From Dickeya oryzae (GTDB taxonomy: Bacteria; Pseudomonadota; Gammaproteobacteria; Enterobacterales; Enterobacteriaceae), in assembly GCF_009372235.1 (NCBI RefSeq), contig NZ_SULL01000006.1, positions 186,001 through 250,000 of the forward strand: DNA of 64,000 nucleotides, read 5' to 3'. The notes below the pieces were generated by a model. That model was not told where the DNA came from and did not search any database. It saw only the letters and a program-made list of their open reading frames with translations. Positions within the stretch are counted from its first letter, which is position 1. Every line of letters starts with the position of its first letter. This document shows positions 35,000 through 46,098 of the stretch, piece after piece. Both the position numbers and the translations under genes were made by a program.

Positions 35000-35018
35000 T
35001 TGGTGCCGAAGGCCGGAC
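35000..35018. repeat. leuX 3' end used as attachment site (right end of the element)
   Basis: TTGGTGCCGAAGGCCGGAC, covering the end of the tRNA (CCA, acceptor and part of the T arm). Together with 24259-24276 it bounds the element. The tRNA stays intact because the incoming element carried the same 3' sequence. Confidence 0.75.
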
Positions 35019-35085
35019 TCGAACCGGCACGTATTTCTACGGTTGATTTTGAATCAACTGCGTCTACCGATTTCGCCACTTCGGC
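35001..35085 (-). tRNA. leuX: tRNA-Leu(CAA)
   Basis: 85 bases beginning GCCGAAGTGG and ending CTTCGGCACCA, with encoded CCA. The anticodon arm GTTGA-TTCAAAA-TCAAC gives anticodon CAA (reads UUG). The long variable arm CGTAGAAATACG is typical of tRNA-Leu. It differs from E. coli leuX, as I recall it, by about one base. Known integration hotspot for P4-like elements. Confidence 0.97.
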
Positions 35086-35116
35086 ACGAAGTAGTACTTT
35101 GCGGAGAACGTGGTGG

Positions 35117-35144
35117 ATTATACCGTTGTGCGGGCTCGGTGCAA
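35117..35144 (-). promoter_or_regulatory. leuX promoter
   Basis: On the minus strand TTGCAC, 16 bases, TATAAT, ending about 31 bases before the tRNA 5' end. The -10 is perfect. Confidence 0.7.
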
Positions 35145-35259
35145 CCCTAATCCGTCTTCTGGCGTTGCAAGCGCTGAAAAAATCACCGTTAGGGTGTTTT
35201 TAGCACAGTAATGTGTTGCCGTGGCAGCAGTTTTACAGCGTCGGATATGTCATACAGAT

Positions 35260-35294
35260 AAAAAACGGGCGCGCTGTTATAGCCCGCCCGTTTC
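35260..35294 (-). terminator. Terminator of lptFG
   Basis: On the minus strand AAACGGGCG ... CGCCCGTTTTTTAT, a GC-rich stem with a 12-13 base loop and T-run, 14 bases after the lptG stop. Confidence 0.8.
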
Positions 35295-35307
35295 GTGAAA
35301 AGAGAGA

Positions 35308-36378
35308 TTAGCGCCGTTTCAGCAGCAGCATCACGCTAATGAACAAGAACAACGCGCTCGGCAACAACGCCCCCAGCACTGGCGGCATATGGTACACCAG
35401 ACTGAGTGGACCAAAGATCTGGTCCAGCACGTAAAACAGAAAGCCGAAGCTGATACCGATGACGATTCGCATACCCGCCGGTACGCTTCGCAGCGGGCCG
35501 AAGATGAACGACAGTGCCATCAGCATCATCACCGCCACAGACAGCGGCGCAAAGAGTTTGCTCCACATGTTGAGCTGGTAACGGTTCGCTTCCTGCCCGC
35601 TCTGGCGCAGGTACTTAATGTAGTCGTACAAGCCACGGATAGAGAGCGCGTCAGGATCGAGCGCCACCACGCCGAGCTTGTCCGGCGTCAGGTTGGTTTT
35701 CCATTCGCCGTTCACCGTCTGGCTGCCGCCAATCTGTTTACTGTCGTTCAGGTCGGATTCTTCAACCTGAGACAGTTTCCAACTGCCGTTCTCGTACACA
35801 GCTGAGGCGGCATAGCGCACTGAAAGCAGTTTGCTGTCTTTGTCAAAGTGATAAAGGTTGACGCCCTGTAACTGATTGTCTCCCGCAACACGCTGGATAT
35901 AGACAAAGTCGTTGCCGTCTTTAGCCCACAGACCGCTTTGGGTTGACAGCACCGAACCGCCGAACATCATCTGTGAACGGTAGTTACGTGCCATTTGTTC
36001 GCTTACCGGCGCCCCCCATTCACCGATGGCCATCGTCAGCAGCACCAACGGAATGGCGGTCTTCATGACGGAGCCGGCAATTTGCAACCGGGTAAAACCG
36101 GATGCCTGCATCACCACCAGTTCGCTGCGGGTGGCCAGCGTGCCCAGCCCCAGCAGCGCACCCAGCAGCGCCGCCATAGGGAAAAAGATCTCGATGTCCT
36201 TCGGTACGCTGAGCAAAGTGAATACCCCGGCTCCCATCACCGAGTACCCCCCCTGCCCCACTTTGCGCAGCTGCTCGACAAATTTGATGATGCCAGAGAG
36301 TGACACCAGCATGAACAGCGTCATCATGATGGTGTTGAAAATGGTTTTACCGATATAGCGGTCCAGTACGCGAAACAT
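35308..36378 (-). CDS. lptG: LPS export ABC transporter permease LptG
   Basis: 356 residues. With LptF and LptB it extracts lipopolysaccharide from the inner membrane and pushes it onto the LptC-LptA bridge. Three N-terminal helices (residues about 12-120), a periplasmic beta-jellyroll domain (about 130-265) and three C-terminal helices are visible. The first residues MFRVLDRYIGKTIF match LptG rather than LptF. The length fits E. coli LptG (360). The gene starts 1 base after the lptF stop. Confidence 0.95.
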   Translation of the reverse strand: MFRVLDRYIGKTIFNTIMMTLFMLVSLSGIIKFVEQLRKVGQGGYSVMGAGVFTLLSVPKDIEIFFPMAALLGALLGLGTLATRSELVVMQASGFTRLQIAGSVMKTAIPLVLLTMAIGEWGAPVSEQMARNYRSQMMFGGSVLSTQSGLWAKDGNDFVYIQRVAGDNQLQGVNLYHFDKDSKLLSVRYAASAVYENGSWKLSQVEESDLNDSKQIGGSQTVNGEWKTNLTPDKLGVVALDPDALSIRGLYDYIKYLRQSGQEANRYQLNMWSKLFAPLSVAVMMLMALSFIFGPLRSVPAGMRIVIGISFGFLFYVLDQIFGPLSLVYHMPPVLGALLPSALFLFISVMLLLKRR

Positions 36379-36379
36379 A

Positions 36380-37498
36380 TCAGGCCGCTCCTTCTAGGTT
36401 CTGCCGATGACCTGATTTCAGGCTGGCGCGGATTTTACGCACCGGTACGCTCTCCCACAGGTTCAGCAGGACGGCCAGCGCCAGATAGACCAGATTGGTC
36501 AGCCACATCCATACCATCGGGTCGAGCCTGCCCTTGCCCGCGTTAGAGCGCAGCGAACTCTGCAACAGGAAAAACACCAGATACAACAGCATTGCCGGCA
36601 ACATACTCAGCACACGCCCTTGACGGGGGTTCACCACACTCAGCGGCACCACCATCACTGCCATCATCAGCACGGAGAAAATCAACGTCAATCGCCAGTG
36701 GAACTCAGCGCGGGCGGCAATATCGGATGAATGCCACAGTGTTTTGAAGCTCATCTGCTCAACGTTAGTGGGGTCAACCGCCACCGGTTGATAGCCGACA
36801 ATGGCCTGATAGTTGATAAAATCGGTGATACGGAAATCACGCAGCATCGCCGTGCCTTCATAACGGGTGCCTTGGCTGAGCGTTACCACCTGGGAACCGT
36901 CGCCACGCGCCGCTACCGTACCTTTATCCGCCACAACCACCGACGGGCGAGTGTTCTCACGCGGGTGCAGTTGCGCCAGAAAAACCCGCTCAAAATCGCC
37001 GCCATTGACCTTGCCGACAAACAGCACCGAGTTGCCGTCTTGCGTCTGCCGGAACTGGCCTTCCGCCAGCGACGCCATGCCGGGGTTGGCACGCGCTTCT
37101 GCCAGCACCTCGTCCTGATGGCGTGACGACCAGGGGCTTAGCCACAGCACGTTGGCGGTAGCCAGCGACGCCGTCAGCAACGCCAGCACCAGTGCGGCTT
37201 TCAGCAACACGTTTTTACTGAGCCCGCAGGCATGCATCACGGTGATTTCACTTTCAGCGTAAAGCCGACCGAAGGTCATCAGCAGCCCGAGGAAAAGACT
37301 CAGCGGCAAAATCAGTTGCGCCATCTGCGGCACACCGAGCCCCAGCAAGGATAAAACCAGATTGGTCGGGATGTCGCCGTCCACGGCAGCGCCCAGTATC
37401 CGCACCAGTTTCTGACAGAAAAAAATCAGTAACAGGATGAACAGAATGGCCACCTGGCTCTTGAAGGTTTCCCGTACCAGATATCGAATGATGATCAC
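36380..37498 (-). CDS. lptF: LPS export ABC transporter permease LptF
   Basis: 372 residues, partner of LptG. N-terminus MIIIRYLVRETFKSQVAILF, six membrane helices in a 3+3 pattern around a periplasmic jellyroll. First gene of the lptFG operon, divergent from pepA with 281 bases between the starts, as in E. coli. The essential envelope role makes it unlikely to be lost, and it marks the core genome flank of the leuX island. Confidence 0.95.
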   Translation of the reverse strand: MIIIRYLVRETFKSQVAILFILLLIFFCQKLVRILGAAVDGDIPTNLVLSLLGLGVPQMAQLILPLSLFLGLLMTFGRLYAESEITVMHACGLSKNVLLKAALVLALLTASLATANVLWLSPWSSRHQDEVLAEARANPGMASLAEGQFRQTQDGNSVLFVGKVNGGDFERVFLAQLHPRENTRPSVVVADKGTVAARGDGSQVVTLSQGTRYEGTAMLRDFRITDFINYQAIVGYQPVAVDPTNVEQMSFKTLWHSSDIAARAEFHWRLTLIFSVLMMAVMVVPLSVVNPRQGRVLSMLPAMLLYLVFFLLQSSLRSNAGKGRLDPMVWMWLTNLVYLALAVLLNLWESVPVRKIRASLKSGHRQNLEGAA

Positions 37499-37648
37499 GC
37501 TTAATTACGCCTGTGAAAACTTGTATTTTTGCAGGAAAGTCGATAGTTTTTTCGCTAACTCGCCATTTACACTCATTTGTGGCAACCTTCGTAGCTAAAG
37601 CATTATTAAAACATCTCTGTTTGTGGGATGTTTATCAGAACCTGCTGA

Positions 37649-39289
<1,641 letters not shown>

Positions 39290-39342
39290 TCATCGGCAAT
39301 CGCCGCCGCCCACCGGTGGCGCATTCATCCCCTTCCGGCCTG

Positions 39343-39370
39343 ATCCCCGCGCTTGCGGGGATTTGTTATT
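39343..39370 (+). terminator. Terminator of pepA
   Basis: ATCCCCGC-GCTT-GCGGGGAT followed by TTGTTATT, 53 bases after the pepA stop and 34 bases before holC. Confidence 0.75.
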
Positions 39371-39403
39371 CTGTCTGTAACCCTCATCGGTATGCGGAGC
39401 ACC

Positions 39404-39853
39404 ATGAAAAACGCGACCTTCTATCTCATTGAGAGCGACCGCTCCAGCGGTGAGCTGAACGCCTGTGAAGTGCTGGCCTGTGAGCTGGCTGCCGCGCGCT
39501 GGCGTGCGGGTCAGCGTGTACTGATCGCCTGTGAAGACGAGCAACAGGCACTCAGGCTGGACGAAGCGTTGTGGCAGCGTGAACCCCACGCGTTCGTGCC
39601 GCACAATCTGGCGGGTGAAGGGCCGCGCCAAGGCTCGCCGGTAGAGCTGGCCTGGCCGCAAAAACGCGGCAACGCACCACGCGACCTGTTGATTAGCCTA
39701 ATGCCGCAGTTCGCAGATTTTGCCACCGCTTTCCATGAAGTGATAGACTTCGTCCCTTACGACGAATCTCTGAAACAGTTGGCGCGCGACCGCTACAAAG
39801 CCTATCGCAGCGTCGGCTTCCAATTGACCACGGCGACGCCGCCAACTCACTGA
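39404..39853 (+). CDS. holC: DNA polymerase III chi subunit
   Basis: 149 residues: [40 protein letters not shown], and the later [10 protein letters not shown] block. Chi joins psi at the clamp loader and binds SSB during replication. The start at 39404 is behind GCGGAGCACC and gives the family length (147 in E. coli). It stands 13 bases before valS, so the two are co-transcribed as in E. coli. Confidence 0.94.
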   Translation: MKNATFYLIESDRSSGELNACEVLACELAAARWRAGQRVLIACEDEQQALRLDEALWQREPHAFVPHNLAGEGPRQGSPVELAWPQKRGNAPRDLLISLMPQFADFATAFHEVIDFVPYDESLKQLARDRYKAYRSVGFQLTTATPPTH

Positions 39854-39866
39854 CTTTTTGAGCATA

Positions 39867-42722
39867 ATGGAAAAGACATACAACCCGCACGATATCGAGC
39901 AGCCGCTGTACGAGCACTGGGAACAACAGGGTTACTTCAAACCCAACGGCGACACCAGCAAAGAAAGTTTCAGCATCATGATCCCGCCGCCCAACGTGAC
40001 CGGCAGCCTGCACATGGGCCATGCTTTCCAGCAAACCATTATGGATACGATGATCCGCTACCAGCGCATGCAGGGTAAAAACACCCTGTGGCAGGCAGGT
40101 ACCGACCATGCCGGTATCGCCACCCAGATGGTCGTGGAACGTAAAATCGCCGCTGAAGAAGGCAAAACCCGTCATGATTACGGCCGTGATGCCTTCATCG
40201 ATAAAATCTGGCAGTGGAAGGCGGAATCCGGCGGTACCATTACCCGTCAGATGCGTCGCCTGGGCAACTCAGTAGACTGGGAGCGCGAGCGTTTCACCAT
40301 GGACGACGGCTTGTCCAACGCGGTGAAAGAAGTATTTGTGCGCTTGTATCAGGAAGACCTGATCTACCGTGGCAAACGTCTGGTGAACTGGGACCCGAAA
40401 CTGCGCACCGCCATCTCCGATTTAGAAGTGGAAAACCGCGACGTCAAAGGCTCGATGTGGCACCTGCGCTACCCGCTGGCGGACGGCGCGAAAACCGCCG
40501 ACGGTAAAGATTATCTGGTGGTCGCTACCACCCGTCCGGAAACCGTGCTGGGTGATACCGGTGTGGCGGTCAACCCGGAAGATCCGCGCTATAAAGATCT
40601 GATCGGCACGTTTTTGATCCTGCCGCTGGTTGGTCGCCGTATTCCGATCGTCGGTGACGAACACGCCGATATGGAAAAAGGCACCGGCTGCGTGAAGATC
40701 ACCCCGGCGCACGACTTCAACGACTACGAAGTCGGTAAACGCCATCAGTTGCCGATGATCAATATCCTGACGTTCGACGGCGATATCCGTCAGGAAGCGG
40801 AAGTCTTCAACACCAACGGCGAATCCAGCACCGTCTACAGCAGTGACATTCCTGACGCGTTTCGCGGGCTGGAGCGTTTTGCTGCCCGTAAAGCAGTGGT
40901 CGCGGCGTTTGACGAGCTGGGCCTGCTGGAAGAAATTAAAGCACACGACCTGACCGTTCCTTATGGCGACCGTGGCGGCGTGGTCATCGAGCCGATGCTG
41001 ACCGACCAGTGGTACGTCCGTGCCGCTGTGCTGGCTAAACCGGCGGTGGAAGCGGTGGAAGATGGCCGTATCCAGTTCGTGCCGAAGCAATACGAAAACA
41101 TGTACTTCAGTTGGATGCGCGACATTCAGGACTGGTGTATCTCCCGTCAGCTGTGGTGGGGTCATCGCATTCCGGCATGGTACGACGATAACGGCAAGGT
41201 CTACGTCGGCCGTGATGAAGAAGAAGTGCGCCGCGAAAATAATCTGGCGGCAGATGTGGCGTTGCGCCAGGACGACGACGTGCTGGATACCTGGTTCTCC
41301 TCCGCCCTGTGGACCTTCTCCACGCTCGGCTGGCCGGAGCAAACCCCGGAACTGAAAGCCTTCCACCCCAGCAGCGTGATGGTCAGCGGCTTTGACATCA
41401 TTTTCTTCTGGATAGCCCGCATGATCATGATGACCATGCACTTCATCAAAGATGAAGACGGCAAGCCACAGGTGCCGTTCCATACCGTCTACATGACCGG
41501 CCTCATCCGCGATGAGGAAGGCCAGAAGATGTCTAAATCCAAGGGCAACGTGATCGACCCGCTGGATATGGTGGACGGTATTTCGCTGGAAGCGCTGCTG
41601 GAAAAACGCACCGGCAACATGATGCAGCCGCAGCTGGCGGAGAAAATCCGCAAGCGCACCGAAAAACAGTTCCCGAACGGTATCGAACCGCACGGCACCG
41701 ATGCCCTGCGCTTTACGCTGGCGGCACTGGCTTCCACCGGCCGCGACATCAACTGGGACATGAAACGTCTGGAAGGGTACCGCAACTTCTGTAATAAGCT
41801 GTGGAACGCCAGCCGTTTCGTGCTGATGAATACCGAAGAGCAGGATTGCGGTTTTAACGGTGGCGACAAAGTGTTGTCACTGGCAGACCGTTGGATTCTG
41901 GCGGAATTCAACCGCACGGTGAAAGCCTACCGCGAAGCGCTGGACAGCTACCGTTTCGACCTGGCAGCCAACGTGCTCTATGAGTTCACCTGGAACCAGT
42001 TCTGTGACTGGTATCTGGAGCTGACCAAGCCGGTGATGAACGGCGGCAGCGACGCTGAACTGCGCGGCACACGTCATACGCTGGTTACGGTACTGGAAGC
42101 GCTGTTGCGTCTGGCTCACCCGATCATCCCGTTCATTACCGAAACCATCTGGCAACGGGTGAAGGTACTGAAAGGCGTGAGCGCCGATACGATTATGCTG
42201 CAGCCGTTCCCGGCCTTTGATGCTGCGCTGGAAGACGAGCAGGCGTTTAACGATCTGGAGTGGATCAAGCAGGCGATCATCGCGGTGCGTAACATTCGTG
42301 CCGAAATGAACATCGCGCCCAGCAAGCCGCTAGCGCTGCTGCTGCGCGACGCGTCCGCCGATGCCACCCGCCGTGTGCAGGATAACCTCGGCTTTATTCA
42401 GACGCTGGCGCGTCTGGAGAGCATCACGCTGTTACCGGCTGGCGATAAAGGCCCGGTCTCCGTCACCAAGCTGGTAGAGGGCGCTGAGCTGCTGATCCCG
42501 ATGGCAGGCCTTATCGACAAAGTAGCCGAACTGGACAGGCTGGCCAAAGAAGTGGCGAAACTCGAGGTGGAAATCGGCCGCATCGACAGCAAGCTGTCCA
42601 ACGAAGGCTTTGTCGCGCGCGCACCAGAAGCTGTGGTTGCCAAAGAGCGTGAAAAACGCGACGGTTACGCCGCTGCCAAAGCCAAACTGCTGGAACAACA
42701 GGCCACCATCGCTGCACTGTAA
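39867..42722 (+). CDS. valS: Valyl-tRNA synthetase
   Basis: 951 residues, the same length as E. coli ValRS, and nearly identical in long blocks. Class I motifs: HIGH-type GSLHMGHA near residue 42-49 and KMSKS in [10 protein letters not shown] near 553. The editing domain follows the first Rossmann part ([13 protein letters not shown]), and the C-terminal coiled coil ends [11 protein letters not shown]. It charges tRNA-Val and proofreads threonine. The start MEKTYNPH at 39867 was chosen to match the family. Confidence 0.98.
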   Translation: MEKTYNPHDIEQPLYEHWEQQGYFKPNGDTSKESFSIMIPPPNVTGSLHMGHAFQQTIMDTMIRYQRMQGKNTLWQAGTDHAGIATQMVVERKIAAEEGKTRHDYGRDAFIDKIWQWKAESGGTITRQMRRLGNSVDWERERFTMDDGLSNAVKEVFVRLYQEDLIYRGKRLVNWDPKLRTAISDLEVENRDVKGSMWHLRYPLADGAKTADGKDYLVVATTRPETVLGDTGVAVNPEDPRYKDLIGTFLILPLVGRRIPIVGDEHADMEKGTGCVKITPAHDFNDYEVGKRHQLPMINILTFDGDIRQEAEVFNTNGESSTVYSSDIPDAFRGLERFAARKAVVAAFDELGLLEEIKAHDLTVPYGDRGGVVIEPMLTDQWYVRAAVLAKPAVEAVEDGRIQFVPKQYENMYFSWMRDIQDWCISRQLWWGHRIPAWYDDNGKVYVGRDEEEVRRENNLAADVALRQDDDVLDTWFSSALWTFSTLGWPEQTPELKAFHPSSVMVSGFDIIFFWIARMIMMTMHFIKDEDGKPQVPFHTVYMTGLIRDEEGQKMSKSKGNVIDPLDMVDGISLEALLEKRTGNMMQPQLAEKIRKRTEKQFPNGIEPHGTDALRFTLAALASTGRDINWDMKRLEGYRNFCNKLWNASRFVLMNTEEQDCGFNGGDKVLSLADRWILAEFNRTVKAYREALDSYRFDLAANVLYEFTWNQFCDWYLELTKPVMNGGSDAELRGTRHTLVTVLEALLRLAHPIIPFITETIWQRVKVLKGVSADTIMLQPFPAFDAALEDEQAFNDLEWIKQAIIAVRNIRAEMNIAPSKPLALLLRDASADATRRVQDNLGFIQTLARLESITLLPAGDKGPVSVTKLVEGAELLIPMAGLIDKVAELDRLAKEVAKLEVEIGRIDSKLSNEGFVARAPEAVVAKEREKRDGYAAAKAKLLEQQATIAAL

Positions 42723-42808
42723 TCAGGCGACAGGCTAACACCGGTAAACTCGGTAGTAGCCTGCTTGATAGCCATTCGATTGATGAATGCCTGATTGATG
42801 AAAAGCAA

Positions 42809-42842
42809 AAAGCCCTGCGTATTATCGCGGGGCTTTTTATTT
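42809..42842 (+). terminator. Terminator of valS
   Basis: AAAGCCCTGCG-TATTAT-CGCGGGGCTTTTTATT, a GC-rich stem with one G-T pair and a T-run, 87 bases after the valS stop. Its mirror also carries an A/T-run, so it may serve the convergent chemoreceptor gene. Confidence 0.85.
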
Positions 42843-42847
42843 GATGG

Positions 42848-42890
42848 GCGGTTATTTCATGCGTTGCTATTTCATGCGCTGCTATTTGAT
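42848..42890. repeat. 15-base tandem repeat, about three copies
   Basis: GCG-(TTGC)TATTTCAT units: 42848-42860 (short copy), 42861-42875, 42876-42890, with few changes. It lies between the valS terminator and the chemoreceptor stop. No function is evident. Confidence 0.7.
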
Positions 42891-42917
42891 ATAACGCTGA
42901 CCGCTATCCGGTGTGGC

Positions 42918-44537
42918 TTACCGTGAACCCACCAGCGCAACGTGCGGCTGTGCTCCGAGGTTGTCGCCCAGTCGGTGTTGAGGCTCGTTATCCAGCCGGA
43001 AACTGGCTATCGACTGTTGCAAATGCGTCACCTGTGCCTGTAGCGAGCTTGCCGCCGTCGCCACCTCAGCCACCAGGCTGGCGTTCTGCTGGGTCACGCC
43101 GTCCATCTGAGTGATCGCGATATTGATCTGCGAAATCCCCCGGCTCTGTTCGCCGGAAGACAGCATGATCTCACCCATGATATCCACCACTTTGCGGACA
43201 TCCGACAGGATCTCATCCATAGTCTTACCGGCCATTTCCACCAGCCCGGCACCTTTTTCAATGCGGCTTAGCGAGTTATCGATCATAGAACCGATCTCTT
43301 TGGCCGCCGTGGCACTACGTTGCGCCAGGGTACGCACTTCGGACGCCACCACCGCAAAGCCTTTACCCTGCTCCCCTGCCCGTGCCGCTTCCACCGCGGC
43401 GTTCAGCGCCAGCAGGTTGGTCTGAAAGGCGATACCGTCAATCACACCGACGATATCGGAAATACGGGCCGAGCTCTGCTGGATAGAACGCATGGTATCG
43501 ACCACTTCCGTCACCACATTGCCACCACGAGAAGCGGAATCCGACGCTTTCTGCGCCAAATCGTTGGCTTTGCGCGTGTTGTCTTCATTGTTGCTGACCG
43601 TGGACAGAATCTGCTCCATGCTGGAAGCCGTTTCATCCAGCGATGCCGCCTGCTGCTCAGTACGGCTGGAGAGATCAATGTTGCCGGAAGCAATCTCTTC
43701 AACGCCGACGCTGATGGCGTCGGTGCCGTTACGTACCGCCCGCACCATGTTTTCCAGCCCATCACGCATATGCTGTACCGCACCGAACAACTGAGCAATT
43801 TCGTTATTGCCGCGAATCTCAATGTTGGCGCGCAGGTCACCTTGCGCAATACGACCAAACACGCTAATCGCCTGATTGAGCGGTTTCACCACCAGGTTGG
43901 TCAGAATCGACCAGGCCAGCGCCGCCAGCACCAACGCACAGACGATCACCACCGACAAAATAACCTGCATGCGGCTGACGCGTTCGTTAGAATCGCTGTA
44001 AGCCTCGTCAATGCTCTGACGTTTGTACTGCACCAGCTTTTTCGACGCGTTGTCAAAATCGGCGTACAGCGTGGTAGATTTCCCGGCACGCTGCCGGTAA
44101 TCATCCAGATTCCCGGCTTCCAGCGCGGTAAACGCCGGATTGATGAACTCATTCATCAGGGTGTCGCGTTTGTTAGCCATGTCGGAAGAAATGACTTTTT
44201 CCGGTTCAGACTGCGGGTAAGTCAGGTACTCCTGCCACTTCTTACCGGCATCATCAATTTTGCCTCTGGCACGCTTGAGCGCCACGGAGGCCGCCTCTTT
44301 ATCCCCTTTTCCCATCAGGGATTCATACAGCCGTAAATCCAGGCGGGCGCGCAATAGCAATTCCGAGCTTTCATTTAACGCGACCAGCCCCGGCAGCACC
44401 ACCGTATCCACATGTGCGAACGATTTATTCCCCGACTGAACGGCAACCAGTCCCAGCACGCCGACAATTAACGACAGTACTGCCAAAGAAAACACCATAA
44501 TACTGAGTGTTGTGCGGATCTTGATCTTACGAAACAT
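42918..44537 (-). CDS. Methyl-accepting chemotaxis protein
   Basis: 539 residues. First membrane helix about 10-33, periplasmic four-helix-bundle ligand domain to about 190, second helix 191-214, HAMP, then a long cytoplasmic coiled coil with the highly conserved hairpin tip GIAFQTNLLALNAAVEAARA and GKGFAVVASEVRTLAQRSA. Methylation-type Gln/Glu pairs flank it. The C-terminus (HVALVGSR) lacks the NWETF-type pentapeptide that tethers CheR, so it probably relies on other receptors for adaptation. The ligand is unknown. Monocistronic. Confidence 0.93.
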   Translation of the reverse strand: MFRKIKIRTTLSIMVFSLAVLSLIVGVLGLVAVQSGNKSFAHVDTVVLPGLVALNESSELLLRARLDLRLYESLMGKGDKEAASVALKRARGKIDDAGKKWQEYLTYPQSEPEKVISSDMANKRDTLMNEFINPAFTALEAGNLDDYRQRAGKSTTLYADFDNASKKLVQYKRQSIDEAYSDSNERVSRMQVILSVVIVCALVLAALAWSILTNLVVKPLNQAISVFGRIAQGDLRANIEIRGNNEIAQLFGAVQHMRDGLENMVRAVRNGTDAISVGVEEIASGNIDLSSRTEQQAASLDETASSMEQILSTVSNNEDNTRKANDLAQKASDSASRGGNVVTEVVDTMRSIQQSSARISDIVGVIDGIAFQTNLLALNAAVEAARAGEQGKGFAVVASEVRTLAQRSATAAKEIGSMIDNSLSRIEKGAGLVEMAGKTMDEILSDVRKVVDIMGEIMLSSGEQSRGISQINIAITQMDGVTQQNASLVAEVATAASSLQAQVTHLQQSIASFRLDNEPQHRLGDNLGAQPHVALVGSR

Positions 44538-44678
44538 AATTGTCCCTGCTGTTTGGTCAATGAAAAACCATGAGCTTCAACTCACACGTAAACCGCAACA
44601 AAAATGAAAAGGAAATATCATGAAAGGAAGGGCCGACATGATTATGTTTAGGCGTCGGCCCGTGACGGTTACTTTTTG

Positions 44679-45746
44679 TTATTGCTTATGGGCGGGTACC
44701 GCGGCCAAAAATTCACCCAACTTATTTTTATAAAACTTCGCCGACATCATGGTGGCATGACCGCTGGTTTCCTTACTTGCCGGAATCAAAAACAATTCGG
44801 CATGTTTCACTTTCTTCAACTCGCTTTCTAATATTCCTGTTTCCACCGGATTACGCTCATCATCAGCGGAGTTAATCACCAGCAATGGCGCTTTGATACG
44901 GCCCAATTCCGGTGAGGCGTTGTAATCCGCCGAGGAATTCCAGATGTAAATAAAGTCGTTAGCATCGGCCGTGACAGGGGCAGCCAGACGCTCATCGACC
45001 AGCTTGTCCGCCAGCGCTCGCGTCGGAGCTTTGCTCTGATAGCCTAACGTACCACCCGTAGTAGCGATGCTGAACATGATGTTGGCTGTCTGCAATGACG
45101 GCGGCTGCGTGGTGTAGTCACCGTTTTTCCATGCCGGATCGCGCTTGATGGTTTCAATTAACATCCGGCGCAGCATCCAGTTACGGCCAGATAATTCATT
45201 CGGCTGTGAGGCCATTGGCACCAGCGCATCCATCATATCCGGGTATTTTTCACCCCACATCCAGGTTTGCATCCCGCCCATCGAGTACCCCATCACCAGA
45301 CGTAGATGGGTAATACCGAGACCTTCGGTCAACAGCCGGTATTGCGCCAGCACCATATCGTCGTAGTCGTATTGCGGGAATTTTGTGCGCAGGCCGTCAG
45401 ACGGTTTGGCGGATTTTCCGGAGCCGATGCTTTCGGGAATAATGATGAAATACTTGCTGGCATCCAGCGGTTGGCCGGGGCCGAATAACTCACCGCCAAA
45501 ACCCGCCGCCAATAATGCACTCACCGGCTGATTCGTCCCGTGCAGCAATAAAACTGCCGGCTTCTTACTGTCACCCAAGGTGTAATAATGGATACGGAGA
45601 TGATCGATAGTTTCTCCGGTATGGAATCGGAATTCAGGTGCGACCCAATTCCCTTCTTGTGGCTGTAATGTTTGTGCGGTCGAAAAAGAGGAAAAAACGA
45701 GTAACAACACCAGAGCAGCCAGCCGAGACAACAAGCGGTTAACCAT
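44679..45746 (-). CDS. Secreted alpha/beta hydrolase related to the MetX/homoserine acetyltransferase fold
   Basis: 355 residues with a signal peptide (about 1-24, ending FSSFSTAQ). Catalytic triad: Ser in the nucleophile elbow MGYSMGGMQ, Asp in INSADDERNP and His in SGHATMM. The oxyanion strand is VLLLHGTNQ. The sequence layout resembles MetX-type enzymes, but the export signal makes a biosynthetic acetyltransferase role unlikely; an esterase or hydrolase in the periplasm is more plausible. Substrate unknown. A perfect inverted repeat lies upstream (45844-45881). Confidence 0.85.
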   Translation of the reverse strand: MVNRLLSRLAALVLLLVFSSFSTAQTLQPQEGNWVAPEFRFHTGETIDHLRIHYYTLGDSKKPAVLLLHGTNQPVSALLAAGFGGELFGPGQPLDASKYFIIIPESIGSGKSAKPSDGLRTKFPQYDYDDMVLAQYRLLTEGLGITHLRLVMGYSMGGMQTWMWGEKYPDMMDALVPMASQPNELSGRNWMLRRMLIETIKRDPAWKNGDYTTQPPSLQTANIMFSIATTGGTLGYQSKAPTRALADKLVDERLAAPVTADANDFIYIWNSSADYNASPELGRIKAPLLVINSADDERNPVETGILESELKKVKHAELFLIPASKETSGHATMMSAKFYKNKLGEFLAAVPAHKQ

Positions 45747-45843
45747 AAAACAACGCTTCCGTAATCATAGACGAGGGGCTTCGATGTTAATATTTCCCGT
45801 AAAATATCCCAATAACGCTCGCTGACTAATGATTGAAAAAATA

Positions 45844-45881
45844 ATTATATACCAATTATTTTGTTTATATCGGTATATAAT
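45844..45881. promoter_or_regulatory. Perfect 10-bp inverted repeat upstream of the secreted hydrolase gene
   Basis: ATTATATACC (45844-45853) and GGTATATAAT (45872-45881) separated by 18 bases, about 100 bases before the hydrolase start. It could be an operator for an unlinked regulator or part of a promoter (TATAAT-like). The gap 45747-46083 has no other convincing feature apart from the tandem repeat at its right end. Confidence 0.4.
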
Positions 45882-46052
45882 TTAACCTTAAAGAATAATC
45901 ACAAAATAATCCGTGTCACCGTTCTGCTCAGGCACCCGATGAATAACATCATGGGTAGTATAAAGAGCGCCTGACGTTCCCTGCTGGTTGTCGATATTGT
46001 CGTCTGAGGACAAAGAAGTACAGAAATCAGGCGTCAAAACAGCGCCGCTATC

Positions 46053-46098
46053 ACAGCGATAATTGTTATTACAGCGATAATTGTTATTGCAGCGATAA
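46053..46098. repeat. 18-base tandem repeat, about 2.6 copies
   Basis: ACAGCGATAATTGTTATT at 46053-46070 and 46071-46088, then GCAGCGATAA. The last copy overlaps the stop codon of the GNAT gene (46084-46086). The unit length is a multiple of three, and one minus-strand frame reads YRCNNN repeats. Confidence 0.85.

Noticed and set aside
40422-41693. 423-codon open frame antisense to valS
   Set aside because: valS is certain; the opposite frame is composition-driven and rich in His/Arg/Phe as expected for a shadow.
43320-44336. 338-codon open frame antisense to the chemoreceptor gene
   Set aside because: The receptor frame shows all family motifs. The antisense translation has none.
42848-46098. 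Short tandem repeats (15 and 18 bases) considered as CRISPR
   Set aside because: The units are directly adjacent without unique spacers and have only two to three copies. No cas gene is present anywhere in the window.
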